NCBI RefSeq assembly: GCF_947496515.1
Contig: NZ_CANMDB010000005.1
Span: 92,501 to 156,500, forward strand
Reading direction: 5' to 3'
Origin: an uncultured Roseobacter sp.
Lineage (GTDB): Bacteria; Pseudomonadota; Alphaproteobacteria; Rhodobacterales; Rhodobacteraceae
DNA: 64,000 nt
Part shown: in pieces, positions 18,813 through 26,838 of the stretch
How the letters are laid out: each line of letters starts with the position of its first letter
Position numbering within the stretch: position 1 is the stretch's first letter
Program-made: the position numbers and the translations under genes
The notes under the pieces: model-generated
Database searches by the model: none
Told to the model about the DNA's origin: nothing
What the model saw: only the letters and a program-made list of their open reading frames with translations

Positions 18813-19595
18813 CTAAGCGGGTTCTTTCCGTTTGCTGGCGACACCGCCCAAGGCTGCCAGTGAACACAGCAGCATCCATCCCGCCGCAGGCAGCGGCACC
18901 GGCGTTACCGGAGCGGGGTCCAGAGGACGCGGCCCGCTGCTCGACCAGTAATCAACGCCGACCGAGGCGACGAACTCATTCGCGCCCGTCCCCGACGCCC
19001 CATCCATCCGTTCGCCCAGCGAAATGGCCACGAATAACTTGCGGAACTGCCCCGGGTCCAGGGTATCAAACCGGATAGGACGGCCAAAGAGCCCGGTGCT
19101 CACCCCGCCGATCTCGAATTTGGCCGTCGCGCTGGTAAAGTCCCGCTCCACCCCGCCGATGGTGATCGCCACGGGAGCGGGCGCCAAATCATCCGCCTTG
19201 AGAGCGTCCGACAGATCGTTGTCCGCCACCGCGATGGTCAGTTCGGAGGCGAAAAGCGCGCCGTTGTTGCTGATGTCAAAGGTGCTGCCCGTGGTTCCCT
19301 GGTCGCTGTCAATGCTGGACCATCCAGCAATGGTCCCGTTCAGATCCACCGTGACAGAGCTTTCCACGCCGCGGGCAAAAATGCTTTCGGGCAGCGGGTC
19401 AAGATCGTCGAAACCGTCTTCGTAGATCAGGGTTCCGGAAATTCGGTCAAAGTTTCCGATGCCAAAATCCAGCGATCCGCCCTGCCGGGACGGGCCGCCC
19501 GCCACCGTGCCGGACCAGAAAATGGTGATCGGGGCCGCCCGAGCTTCGGAGACGACAAAGCTGGCCGCGATCGCAATCATGGCAATGTATTTCAT
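18813..19595 (-). CDS. VPLPA-CTERM sorting-signal surface protein
   Basis: A 260-residue exported protein with signal peptide MKYIAMIAIAASFVVSEARA. The C-terminus has the VPLPA-CTERM signature: VPLPAAGWMLL, a hydrophobic stretch and a KRKEPA basic tail, recognised by an exosortase-type system in Rhodobacteraceae. The middle is beta-rich and Gly/Asp-rich with no recognised domain. I chose 19595 (GGGAGAA ahead) over an ATG 11 codons upstream. It sits between the binding protein gene and livF of the ABC transporter, an unusual place for a sorted surface protein. No exosortase gene is in the window. Confidence 0.85.
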   Translation of the reverse strand: MKYIAMIAIAASFVVSEARAAPITIFWSGTVAGGPSRQGGSLDFGIGNFDRISGTLIYEDGFDDLDPLPESIFARGVESSVTVDLNGTIAGWSSIDSDQGTTGSTFDISNNGALFASELTIAVADNDLSDALKADDLAPAPVAITIGGVERDFTSATAKFEIGGVSTGLFGRPIRFDTLDPGQFRKLFVAISLGERMDGASGTGANEFVASVGVDYWSSSGPRPLDPAPVTPVPLPAAGWMLLCSLAALGGVASKRKEPA

Positions 19596-19678
19596 CGGAC
19601 TGTTCTCCCGTGGATCAAATGCCGCCACCGTAGCACGAAAACCCGGCGGCAGACCGTGCCGCCACCGGGGGTCTCACA

Positions 19679-20962
19679 TCAGTTGCAGTTGCTCTCGATG
19701 TTGTTCTCCGCCGCGTATGCCGCGCTGTCCTCGTCAATGAGAGGCTGGATCACCTCCATATCCGTGGGCGCAAAGTCGGAGATCGTAACGAACTCGCCCG
19801 CACTCGCGTCCCACTGGGTGACGGCCACAAGCCCTTCACCGCCGTGGTTCTCGCAGGAGACGCTGAAGGTCGGGCCGAAGCCAGGCAGCCCCAGCTCGGT
19901 CATCAACTCATCGGTGATCACCAGGTTCTCCATCCCGTCGCGCATCTGACCGGAGGTGATGTCATCCACCCCGTGCATCTTTTGCGCGACTTTCACCGCC
20001 TCTGCCGCCAGCATCGCCGCATAGATCCCGCGGTTGTAGGGCACCGTGCCCAGCTGATCGCCAGCCCCCGCGGCCTTGCCCGCCTCGACCACATATTGCC
20101 GCAGATCATCGTAAAGCGGGAAGTCGTCGCCCACCGCGGACATGGACAGCGCCTTGTAGCCATCCGCCTTGTCACCCGCTGGTTCCACGTCGATCTCCGC
20201 ACCGGACCACCAGATGCCGATGAAATTCTCCATCGGGAAGCGGATGTTGGCCGCCTCCTGGATGGCCACCTGGTTCATCACGCCCCAGCCGTACATGATC
20301 ACATTATCGGGCCGCTCGCGCCGGATCTGCAGCCATTGGCTCTTCTGCTCCTGGCCCGGATGATCGACCGCCAGCAACACCAGCTCGAACCCGTGCTTCT
20401 CGGCGAGCTTCTCCAGCGTGCGGATCGGCTCCTTGCCATAGGCGGAGTTGTGATAGACCAGCGCGATCTTCTTGCCCGAGATATCGCCGCCGTTCACCTC
20501 CAGGATGTGGTTGATGGCACCCGAGGCGCCATTCCAGTAATTGGCGGGATAGTTGAACACATGGCTGAACACATCGCCATTGGCCGCAGAGGTGCGACCG
20601 TAGCCCATGGAGTGGATCGGGATGTCATCCGCCGTGGCCTTGGGGATCAGCTGATAGGTGATGCCGGTGGAAAGCGGCTGGTAGACCAGCGCACCCTCGC
20701 CCTTGGTGCTCTCGTAGCACTCGACCCCTTTCTCGGTGTTGTAGCCCGTCTCGCACTCCAGCACCCGCGCCATCACACCGCCGATACCCCCGTCACGCTC
20801 ATTCAACAGCGTGAAGTAATCCGCATAGCCGTCGGCAAAGGGGATGCCCCCCGCCGCATAAGGTCCCGTGCGGTAGCTCAAGCTTGGAAAGACAAGATCC
20901 GCCGCAACGGGGCTTGCCGCCATCAGGCCCGCTATGGCCCATGTTCCCAGTTTCAATGTCAT
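19679..20962 (-). CDS. Liv-type periplasmic substrate-binding protein
   Basis: A 427-residue ABC substrate-binding protein (Periplasmic binding protein type I/LivK-like) with signal peptide MTLKLGTWAIAGLMAASPVAA. Segments typical of the acyl/aromatic-acid subgroup include FPSLSYRTGPYAAGGIPFADGY, ERDGGIGG and VYHNSAYGKEPI. Given the AMP ligase and PaaK-like genes in the cluster, the ligand is more likely a carboxylic or aromatic acid than an amino acid. The frame is open far upstream; AAGGGAGG places the start at 20962. It is followed by the VPLPA-CTERM gene after 83 bp. Confidence 0.92.
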   Translation of the reverse strand: MTLKLGTWAIAGLMAASPVAADLVFPSLSYRTGPYAAGGIPFADGYADYFTLLNERDGGIGGVMARVLECETGYNTEKGVECYESTKGEGALVYQPLSTGITYQLIPKATADDIPIHSMGYGRTSAANGDVFSHVFNYPANYWNGASGAINHILEVNGGDISGKKIALVYHNSAYGKEPIRTLEKLAEKHGFELVLLAVDHPGQEQKSQWLQIRRERPDNVIMYGWGVMNQVAIQEAANIRFPMENFIGIWWSGAEIDVEPAGDKADGYKALSMSAVGDDFPLYDDLRQYVVEAGKAAGAGDQLGTVPYNRGIYAAMLAAEAVKVAQKMHGVDDITSGQMRDGMENLVITDELMTELGLPGFGPTFSVSCENHGGEGLVAVTQWDASAGEFVTISDFAPTDMEVIQPLIDEDSAAYAAENNIESNCN

Positions 20963-21025
20963 CGGTGATACCTCCCTTGGTTTTTTCCCGATATGCCGAT
21001 TTTCCGGCGTTTTGGTTTCTCGCGC

Positions 21026-21049
21026 CCAAGGGGCTTGCAAGCCCCTTGG
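21026..21049. repeat. TTGCAA-centred palindrome, copy 4
   Basis: A perfect 24-bp palindrome with arm CCAAGGGGCTTG between livM and the binding-protein gene. It resembles the TTCGAA family but has a TTGCAA centre. It may stabilise or segment the operon mRNA so that the binding protein is made in excess. Confidence 0.8.
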
Positions 21050-21063
21050 AGACATCTTCAACG

Positions 21064-22140
21064 TCAGTGTGGAAAAGGCCAGAGCCGCAGCTTTTCCTTG
21101 GCCACACGCCACAGCTGCGCCAGCCCGTGCGGCTCCGCGATCAGAAAGACGACGATCAGACCGCCCACGATCACCAGATTGAGATGCGCCACAATATCCG
21201 TGGGCCAGCCCAGCCAGTCCACCCCGATGATCTTGAGCAGGACCGGCAGCAGGACGAGAAACGCCGCCCCCGCAAAGCTGCCAAAGATCGAGCCGAGCCC
21301 GCCGATGATGATCATGAAGAGCACGAGAAAGGATTTGGTGATGCCAAAGGCCTCGCCCACCTCCACCGCCCCCAGATAGACCGCAAAGAAGAGCGCGCCG
21401 GAGATGCCCACGAAAAACGAACTCACCGCAAAGGCCGTCAGCTTGGCGCGCAGCGGGTTCACCCCGATGATCTCGGCGGCAATGTCCATATCGCGAATGG
21501 CCATCCACTGCCGCCCCACGGACCCCCGCGTCAGGTTCCGCGCCACCACGGCAGAGAATATGGTGAAAATGAGGCAAAAGAGGTAAGTCGCCCAGGCTTC
21601 GGTATTGGGCCCGGTGATCAGAATGCCAAAGGTATCGCGCTCGGGTGCGTTGATCTGACCGGAGGCGGAGTAGTTATAGAACCAGCTCACCTTGTTGAAC
21701 ATCCACACCAGAAAGAACTGCGCGGCCAGCGTCGCCACCGCCAGATAGAACCCCTTGATCCGCAAGCTGGGCAGCCCAAAGAGCACGCCGACCATGGCCG
21801 TGATCCCCCCCGCCAGCAACACATGGATGAACATGCTCACCTCCGGAAAGGCCGTCATCAGCTTGTAGCAGGCATAGGCCCCCACCGCCATGAAACCGCC
21901 TGTGCCAAGGCTCACCTGACCGCAATATCCCACTAGGATATTCAGCCCGATCGCCGCGATCGCATAGATCAGAAACGGCATAAAGATGGAGTTGACCCAG
22001 TAGTCATTGATCATAAAGGGAATGACAAAGATCGCCACGAACAGCACCGCATAGTACCGCCAACGGTCAAACCGGATCGGAAAGGTCTGACTGTCCTGAG
22101 GGTAAGTGGTGCTGAAATCGCCTGCTTCGCGGTAGAACAT
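21064..22140 (-). CDS. livM: LivM-type ABC permease
   Basis: A 358-residue HAAT-family permease with about 9-10 helices. Family segments GLNILVGYCGQVSLGTGGFMAVGAYA near residue 64 and MAIRDMDIAAEIIGVNPLRAKLTAFAVSS near 215 (the cytoplasmic coupling region) are clear. Its ATG overlaps the TGA of the upstream secreted-protein gene by one base (TGATG), so translation is probably coupled. It partners with LivH (23165-24154). Confidence 0.95.
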   Translation of the reverse strand: MFYREAGDFSTTYPQDSQTFPIRFDRWRYYAVLFVAIFVIPFMINDYWVNSIFMPFLIYAIAAIGLNILVGYCGQVSLGTGGFMAVGAYACYKLMTAFPEVSMFIHVLLAGGITAMVGVLFGLPSLRIKGFYLAVATLAAQFFLVWMFNKVSWFYNYSASGQINAPERDTFGILITGPNTEAWATYLFCLIFTIFSAVVARNLTRGSVGRQWMAIRDMDIAAEIIGVNPLRAKLTAFAVSSFFVGISGALFFAVYLGAVEVGEAFGITKSFLVLFMIIIGGLGSIFGSFAGAAFLVLLPVLLKIIGVDWLGWPTDIVAHLNLVIVGGLIVVFLIAEPHGLAQLWRVAKEKLRLWPFPH

Positions 22141-22568
22141 CAGTAGAGCAGCTCCTTGATGTCATTGAAATCGTCAGTGTAGTTGAAGTTGATCATGCGA
22201 AAGCTGTCGCCACGCACTTCGCGCGAGACAGTCCAGTAGAGGATCCGCTGACCATCGTCGGTCGTGAACAGCTCCGAGATGAAACCGGCATTTTGACGGA
22301 TCCGCCGGATCGTGATGCACGTCATGTCATCGCCCGGCAGCACCGCTTCCAACCCTTCGGCCAGTTGCTGCTTGCTGGCATCCGAAATCTCGAACCCCTC
22401 GAACGCGGTGGCGAAATCGCCCGTGCGAATGTGCTCTTTTACCGCCTCCAGCCCGACGCTGGCGGGCGGATCATCAAAGCCTGAGCACGCCGCGGCCACA
22501 GCACCGCTCCACAGGGCGAGACCGAATATCCCGGCGGCCCCAAACCGCACAGCGTCAGACGCATCCAT
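22140..22568 (-). CDS. Secreted protein of unknown function, coupled to livM
   Basis: About 142 residues, not recognised. The N-terminus has a hydrophobic stretch (FGAAGIFGLALWSGAVAAA) that looks like a signal peptide or lipoprotein-like leader ending ACSGFDDPPAS. The mature part is hydrophilic with TGDFATAFEGFEISDASKQQL and ends FNDIKELLY. The stop shares a base with the livM start. An ATG at 22583 is an alternative start. Position suggests a helper of the ABC transporter, but nothing in the sequence states a function. Confidence 0.65.
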   Translation of the reverse strand: MDASDAVRFGAAGIFGLALWSGAVAAACSGFDDPPASVGLEAVKEHIRTGDFATAFEGFEISDASKQQLAEGLEAVLPGDDMTCITIRRIRQNAGFISELFTTDDGQRILYWTVSREVRGDSFRMINFNYTDDFNDIKELLY

Positions 22569-22705
22569 GGCGCAGCCCCCCATCCCCCCGACCGACCGGT
22601 CCGGACCACAGGCACCCGTTAACCACGCCTGATTGTTTTACCGAATTCCTAATTTTTGCCCCATTTGCCGGGCATTCCTCTTTCCCGGGGGCAGGAGTGG
22701 ATAAT

Positions 22706-23050
22706 ATGACCGCGATCCTGCATGAGTTGCGCAGTCTCGACGAAAAGCTCGCACGTGGTGACATCACCGACGTGGAGTACATGGCCCGCAAGGCCCGGCT
22801 CATCGACAGCGTCGATGTGGTCGAGCCTGAGGTGGTGGCGGACGCGGCACCGCGGGAACAGCCCGAACCGCCAGAAGAGTTGCCGGGCGCCATGACCTGG
22901 GGCTTTGGCATCGTGCTGTGCCTCGGTGTGCTGGGCATCTGCCTGTGCCTTGCCGTGCTGGTCATCGGCGATGTGAACCTGGCTCTGACCCTTGGCGTCA
23001 CCGTCCTCGCCGCGCTCTCTGTCGCGCTCTTCCGCAATCTGGAGGAATAG
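22706..23050 (+). CDS. Small membrane protein with SHOCT-like N-terminus
   Basis: A 114-residue protein on the strand opposite to the liv genes. Residues 4-30 (LHELRSLDEKLARGDITDVEYMARKARLID) resemble a SHOCT-like helical motif. An acidic/proline linker follows, then two hydrophobic helices (about 62-108). A GTG nine bases upstream is possible, but CAGGAG is spaced 8 bp from the ATG at 22706. Its presence splits the liv cluster into two transcription blocks. The function is unknown. Confidence 0.6.
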   Translation: MTAILHELRSLDEKLARGDITDVEYMARKARLIDSVDVVEPEVVADAAPREQPEPPEELPGAMTWGFGIVLCLGVLGICLCLAVLVIGDVNLALTLGVTVLAALSVALFRNLEE

Positions 23051-23102
23051 GGCCGCGCGGCACACGCCCACTGCCATCCCCGCACGACCTCGCCGCGGGG
23101 CA

Positions 23103-23121
23103 AAGGCTGTTCAACAGCCTT
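23103..23121. repeat. Palindrome, copy 5
   Basis: A perfect 9-bp inverted repeat (AAGGCTGTT, one C, complement) between the small membrane gene and the livH stop. The outer AAGG/CCTT frame is shared with the other palindromes, but the centre reads TTCAA rather than TTCGAA. Confidence 0.65.
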
Positions 23122-23164
23122 CCCCGCGCCCGGCGGCACCGAAGCGCCTAACCTCAGAGGCCTG

Positions 23165-24154
23165 TCACACGCGCTCAATGATCTTCTCCCCAAAGAGCCC
23201 CTGTGGCCGGAACACCAGAAAAATCAGCGCCAGCATATAGGCAAACCAGTTCTCCGTCGCCCCGCCCAGATAGGGCTGCCCGATCAGGAACTCGAAAAGC
23301 TTCTCCCCCACGCCGATGATCAGCCCGCCGATGATCGCCCCGGGAATGGAAGTGAACCCCCCCAGCATCAGCACCGGCAGCGCCTTGAGCGCGATCAGCG
23401 AGAGCGAGAACTGCACCCCCGATTTCGCGCCCCACATGATCCCCGCGACCAGGGCCACGAAGCCGGCGAGCGACCACACGAGGATCCAGATGAAATTCAG
23501 CGAGACGCCCACAGACAGCGCCGCCTGATGGTCATCGGCCACCGCCCGCATGGCGCGGCCCTGCTTGGTGTACTGCGAGAACGCCACCAGTGCCGCCACC
23601 AGCACGATGGCCACGATGCTCGCCACGATGTCCAGATTGTCGATAAAGAACCCGTAGCCGAACCAGCCGAAGGTGACCTCGTCGATGGTCTCGTTGATCC
23701 CCTGCGGCAGCCCCACCTCCAGCGTCTTGATGTCCGACCCCCACATCAGATCGCCGACCCCTTCGAGGAAATAGGCAAGCCCGATGGTGGCCATGAAAAG
23801 GATGATGGGCTCCTGCCCCACCAGATGTCGAAAGATGAACCGCTGCACCATCCACGCCAGCAGCACCATCACCACCACCGTCAGCAGAATGGCCGCCAGC
23901 GCCGGCACCTCCCAGCCGAAGTAATGGATCTCCGTGCCGAAAATCGCGTTGATCAGATGCGCAAATGGCACCTGACCGTTCATGATCCCGTAAAGGGTCA
24001 TGGCCGCAAACAGCGCCATGACCCCTTGGGCAAAGTTGAAAATGCCGCTCGCCTTGTAGATCAGCACGAAGCCCAGCGCCACCAGCGCATACAGCACCCC
24101 GGCCATCAGCCCGTTGAGAAAGACCTCGATCGTAAAGGCAAGCTGTTCAGGCAT
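23165..24154 (-). CDS. livH: LivH-type ABC permease
   Basis: A 329-residue HAAT permease with about 8-9 helices. Visible blocks are LNGLMAGVLYALVALGFVLIYKASGIFNFAQGVMALFAA at the N-terminus, AMRAVADDHQAALSVGVSL near residue 205 (cytoplasmic coupling loop) and VLMLGGFTSIPGAIIGGLIIGVGE near 270. One base separates its ATG from the stop of the upstream secreted-protein gene. It should form the membrane pore with LivM. Confidence 0.95.
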   Translation of the reverse strand: MPEQLAFTIEVFLNGLMAGVLYALVALGFVLIYKASGIFNFAQGVMALFAAMTLYGIMNGQVPFAHLINAIFGTEIHYFGWEVPALAAILLTVVVMVLLAWMVQRFIFRHLVGQEPIILFMATIGLAYFLEGVGDLMWGSDIKTLEVGLPQGINETIDEVTFGWFGYGFFIDNLDIVASIVAIVLVAALVAFSQYTKQGRAMRAVADDHQAALSVGVSLNFIWILVWSLAGFVALVAGIMWGAKSGVQFSLSLIALKALPVLMLGGFTSIPGAIIGGLIIGVGEKLFEFLIGQPYLGGATENWFAYMLALIFLVFRPQGLFGEKIIERV

Positions 24155-24155
24155 C

Positions 24156-24758
24156 TCAGGGCATCTCCCTTTGGAACATGGCGCGGGTATGCTCGCGCTC
24201 GGGCTGGTAGGAAACCTTGAGCCGGGTCAGACCCGCCTCGCTCAGGTTCCAGTTCAACGTGATCTCCGTCACCCGGCCATCCTCGCGCGGGGCAGCCAGG
24301 AAAACGGCGGCATAAGCGCGCGACATATCCGCGTGCGACACAGGCTCGAACGGTGCCGTGGCCGCGAACTGCGCGCCCTCACCCTCGCGCCAGTCGCGGT
24401 AGGCGATCAGCAGATCCGAATACTGCATGCCCGTCAGCAGCAGTTCGCAGGACGGGTACTCGTCCCCGTAGACCACCGCCACCTTCGGATTGGCCGTCGT
24501 GCGGTAACCCAGCGTGACCTGCGTCAGCTCACTGGCCGCAAACCGCGCCCGCGCCCCGCTGGGAATTTCGTGCAAGGTCGAGCGATCCAGCGAGGCCGGA
24601 TCGTCCAGATATGCCGCACAATAGGATTGATAGACCTCGCAGGTGTCGGCCAGCGCCGCGGTCGGTTCCGCGCAGAAACGCGGCTCCGCCACGGCGCCAT
24701 GCTGAAAAAACCCAAGACTGGCAAACGCCGCGGCGCCCGCCTTCATCCAACTATTCAT
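24156..24758 (-). CDS. Secreted protein of unknown function, coupled to livH
   Basis: A 200-residue exported protein with a signal peptide (about residues 1-24, ending HGAVA). The mature part has five cysteines, three near the N-terminus (FCAEP...DTCEVYQSYCAAY), and a beta-rich C-terminal half ending ITLNWNLSEAGLTRLKVSYQPE. I do not recognise the family. GGAGGG precedes the ATG at 24758; a longer frame upstream lacks support. The stop is one base from the livH start, so expression is probably linked to the transporter. The 268 bp upstream hold no gene. Confidence 0.65.
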   Translation of the reverse strand: MNSWMKAGAAAFASLGFFQHGAVAEPRFCAEPTAALADTCEVYQSYCAAYLDDPASLDRSTLHEIPSGARARFAASELTQVTLGYRTTANPKVAVVYGDEYPSCELLLTGMQYSDLLIAYRDWREGEGAQFAATAPFEPVSHADMSRAYAAVFLAAPREDGRVTEITLNWNLSEAGLTRLKVSYQPEREHTRAMFQREMP

Positions 24759-25026
24759 ATGTACCCTCCAAACGGTAACAAATCCGTCTGCACTCTTAAT
24801 CCGACCTCGACGGGTCGGTGCTGTAACAGGAGACAGGGCCACCGGCAGACCTAGCATGCGCCAGCCTCCGGCATTGTCCCTAGCATGGAAACAACCGGAA
24901 GTTGGTTAACCGATTGTTCAAGTTTTGTAACAGGAGTGGCGTATTCGTGACCGTATGGTCGGGCTGCACATAGACTTGCGCAGACCTCTGAGCACCGTGT
25001 TCTGAAGAGAACCAAACGCCGCCACA

Positions 25027-25650
25027 TCACTCGTATGGCCTTGTATCGTAGGCACCAAAGCCGACTTCGCTATCGCTCCAGGCAACACCGTCCAGCATCA
25101 AGGTGACTTCCAGCGCCTGATGTCTCCATGTCGTACTATACCATGTACTACCGTCAGCATGATCTGGCGCATAAAGATCCAATGCATACACATCGCGCAT
25201 CCAGCCCTTTGCCTTGCTGACTGACACTTGGGTCGGCTCGGTGTCGAAAATCGCGCAGTTGCCCTCGGAAAGATACATGTACCATGTGGCATCCGCGGGA
25301 ACGTATTTCGACAGCCCGCTCACCTCTAGCAACTGCGGGTTTGCGACCTCTACCGTTTGCAAGTTGTCAACAATCGGTGCCTCGAAAGCCTCCAACGGCG
25401 CCAAACATCTCGTTTGGAATTCGTCCCAGGCATCTGCAGATAAGGATGAGGCCATCAGTGCCATAAAGACAGCCGAGAGTAATCGCTGCAGTCCAACCGA
25501 CGTTCGCACAGTAAAGCGGGTCGCCAGTCTCTGTTTCGTCAATTTTGTTCGTAAATCATCCCTGAAAGTACCGACCGCCACGCACCGACGTAATACCGAC
25601 GCGATACCGACGTGATACCGACAGCGCACCGACGGGGCAAAATCAGTCAT
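25027..25650 (-). CDS. Secreted protein of unknown function downstream of livG
   Basis: Up to 207 residues, not recognised. The ATG at 25650 overlaps the livG stop (ATGACTGA) with GGGGGTGG ahead, but the first 50 codons run through the 11-bp iteron array, are unlike a signal peptide and are strongly basic. The export signal GLQRLLSAVFMALMASSLSA begins near residue 53, so a TTG at 25542 or GTG at 25509 may be the real start. The mature part (DAWDEFQTRC...) has two cysteines and is rich in Trp and Tyr. It is one of several secreted unknowns in the liv cluster. Confidence 0.55.
   Translation of the reverse strand: MTDFAPSVRCRYHVGIASVLRRCVAVGTFRDDLRTKLTKQRLATRFTVRTSVGLQRLLSAVFMALMASSLSADAWDEFQTRCLAPLEAFEAPIVDNLQTVEVANPQLLEVSGLSKYVPADATWYMYLSEGNCAIFDTEPTQVSVSKAKGWMRDVYALDLYAPDHADGSTWYSTTWRHQALEVTLMLDGVAWSDSEVGFGAYDTRPYE
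25576..25635. repeat. 60-bp element of 11-bp tandem units, copy A
   Basis: Five consecutive 11-bp units plus GACGG: CGCCACGCACC, GACGTAATACC, GACGCGATACC, GACGTGATACC, GACAGCGCACC. Copy B at 37,100-37,159 has the same length and 52 of 60 bases identical. Eleven bp is close to one helical turn, so bound proteins would sit on one face. It lies between livG and the next minus-strand gene. Confidence 0.8.
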
Positions 25651-26461
25651 GCGCCACCCCCAGATAAGCGTCGATCACCGCCTGATTGCCGCGCACGTCA
25701 CCGGGAGTGCCGTCGCCGATCTTCTTGCCGTAATCCATCACCACGACCCGGTCCGACAGATCCATCACCACCCCCATGTCATGCTCAATGAGCGCAATGG
25801 TCGTGCCGAACTCGTCGTTCACATCGAGGATAAAGCGGCTCATGTCCTCCTTTTCCTCCACGTTCATCCCCGCCATGGGCTCGTCCAGCAGCAACAGCGA
25901 CGGCTCCGCCGCCAACGCCCGCGCCAGCTCCACACGTTTCTTGAGCCCGTAGGGCAGCCGCGACACCGGCGTCTTGCGAATGGCCTGGATCTCTAGGAAA
26001 TCGATAATCTTCTCAGCGACTTCACGGTTTTCCGTCTCCTCCGCCTGTGCCTTTCCAGCCCAGATGGACTGCGCGAAAAGCCCAGTCTTCATATGCGTCA
26101 GCCGCCCCGTCATCACATTGTCCAGGACGCTCATCCCCTCAAAAAGCGCAATGTTCTGAAAGGTCCGCGCAATCCCCTGCCGCGCCACCTGATAGGGCTT
26201 CATGGGCGGGCGCGGGCTGCCCTTGTACCAGACCTCCCCCTCCTGCGGCACATAAAACCCCGAGATCACATTGAGCATCGAGGATTTGCCCGCCCCATTG
26301 GGCCCGATGATCGCCCGGATCTCCCCCTCGCGAATGTCAAAGGAGATGTCCTTAATCGCCTCAACCCCGCCAAATCGCAGGGTAATATTGCGCATCTCCA
26401 TGACCACACCGCCGATCTTGCGACCGTCCTCGGTGGTGTATCCTTCCGCCTGATCAAGCAT
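25643..26461 (-). CDS. livG: LivG-type ABC transporter ATP-binding protein
   Basis: A 272-residue HAAT ATPase. Walker A GPNGAGKSSMLN near residue 52, LivG-specific QVARQGIARTFQNIALFEGM near 92, signature region RLPYGLKKRVELARALA near 167 (in place of LSGGQ, as in many LivG proteins), Walker B LLLLDEPMAGMN near 190. The frame is open upstream, but GGGGGAGG fixes the start at 26461. It heads the liv block and is preceded by a CtrA-like half site. It should pair with LivF. Confidence 0.94.
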   Translation of the reverse strand: MLDQAEGYTTEDGRKIGGVVMEMRNITLRFGGVEAIKDISFDIREGEIRAIIGPNGAGKSSMLNVISGFYVPQEGEVWYKGSPRPPMKPYQVARQGIARTFQNIALFEGMSVLDNVMTGRLTHMKTGLFAQSIWAGKAQAEETENREVAEKIIDFLEIQAIRKTPVSRLPYGLKKRVELARALAAEPSLLLLDEPMAGMNVEEKEDMSRFILDVNDEFGTTIALIEHDMGVVMDLSDRVVVMDYGKKIGDGTPGDVRGNQAVIDAYLGVAHD

Positions 26462-26496
26462 GCGCGACCTCCCCCGTTCGCGGTCTCCGCGATATG

Positions 26497-26504
26497 TTAA
26501 CCAT
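26497..26504 (+). promoter_or_regulatory. CtrA-like half site TTAACCAT
   Basis: The 8-mer TTAACCAT, known as a CtrA half-box in Caulobacter, lies 36 bp upstream of livG and 43 bp upstream of the opposite-strand small gene. Two more copies occur between genes in this window (6,828-6,835 on the minus strand and 31,531-31,538). Confidence 0.25.
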
Positions 26505-26546
26505 TGTGTGCTTAAGCTGGAGCGAGCAGCAAAAAGGATCCTCCTC

Positions 26547-26726
26547 ATGCGCAGCGACTGGGAACGCACCTGCCTGATCTCCATGGCCGCCAAACGCAAG
26601 TCCCGCGGTCTCACCCGGGCCGAAGCCATCCGCGACATCGACGCGGCCCTGCACGGCTTCTCCACGAAATTCCACATCAGCCGCGCGGTAAACGCCGCCT
26701 ATACAAAGAAAACCACGACCCTCTAG
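26547..26726 (+). CDS. Small hypothetical protein
   Basis: A 59-residue basic protein, not recognised, in the gap between livG and the preceding membrane gene on the other strand. The sequence MRSDWERTCLISMAAKRKSR then LTRAEAIRDIDAALHGF looks like two amphipathic helices. AAAAGGA is 8 bp before the ATG. The frame is open a further 29 codons upstream without a good start. Codon third positions are G/C-rich, but no family supports it, so it remains tentative. Confidence 0.4.
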   Translation: MRSDWERTCLISMAAKRKSRGLTRAEAIRDIDAALHGFSTKFHISRAVNAAYTKKTTTL

Positions 26727-26838
26727 GGCTCTGCCATCCGTTGCCCTACCGACCACAGGCGTCGCTGAAATGCCGATCATCAGCGCCCCTCGCCAATCGC
26801 ACGCCCGTCAAGGGCCAGGTATGGATCGGTCCGCACCA

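Noticed and set aside
24822-24936. Two copies of TGTAACAGGAG 104 bp apart upstream of a secreted-protein gene
   Set aside because: Only two copies with no symmetry or promoter context; could be chance.
25576-25635. Tandem units as a CRISPR array
   Set aside because: Units are 11 bp with no spacers and there are no cas genes.
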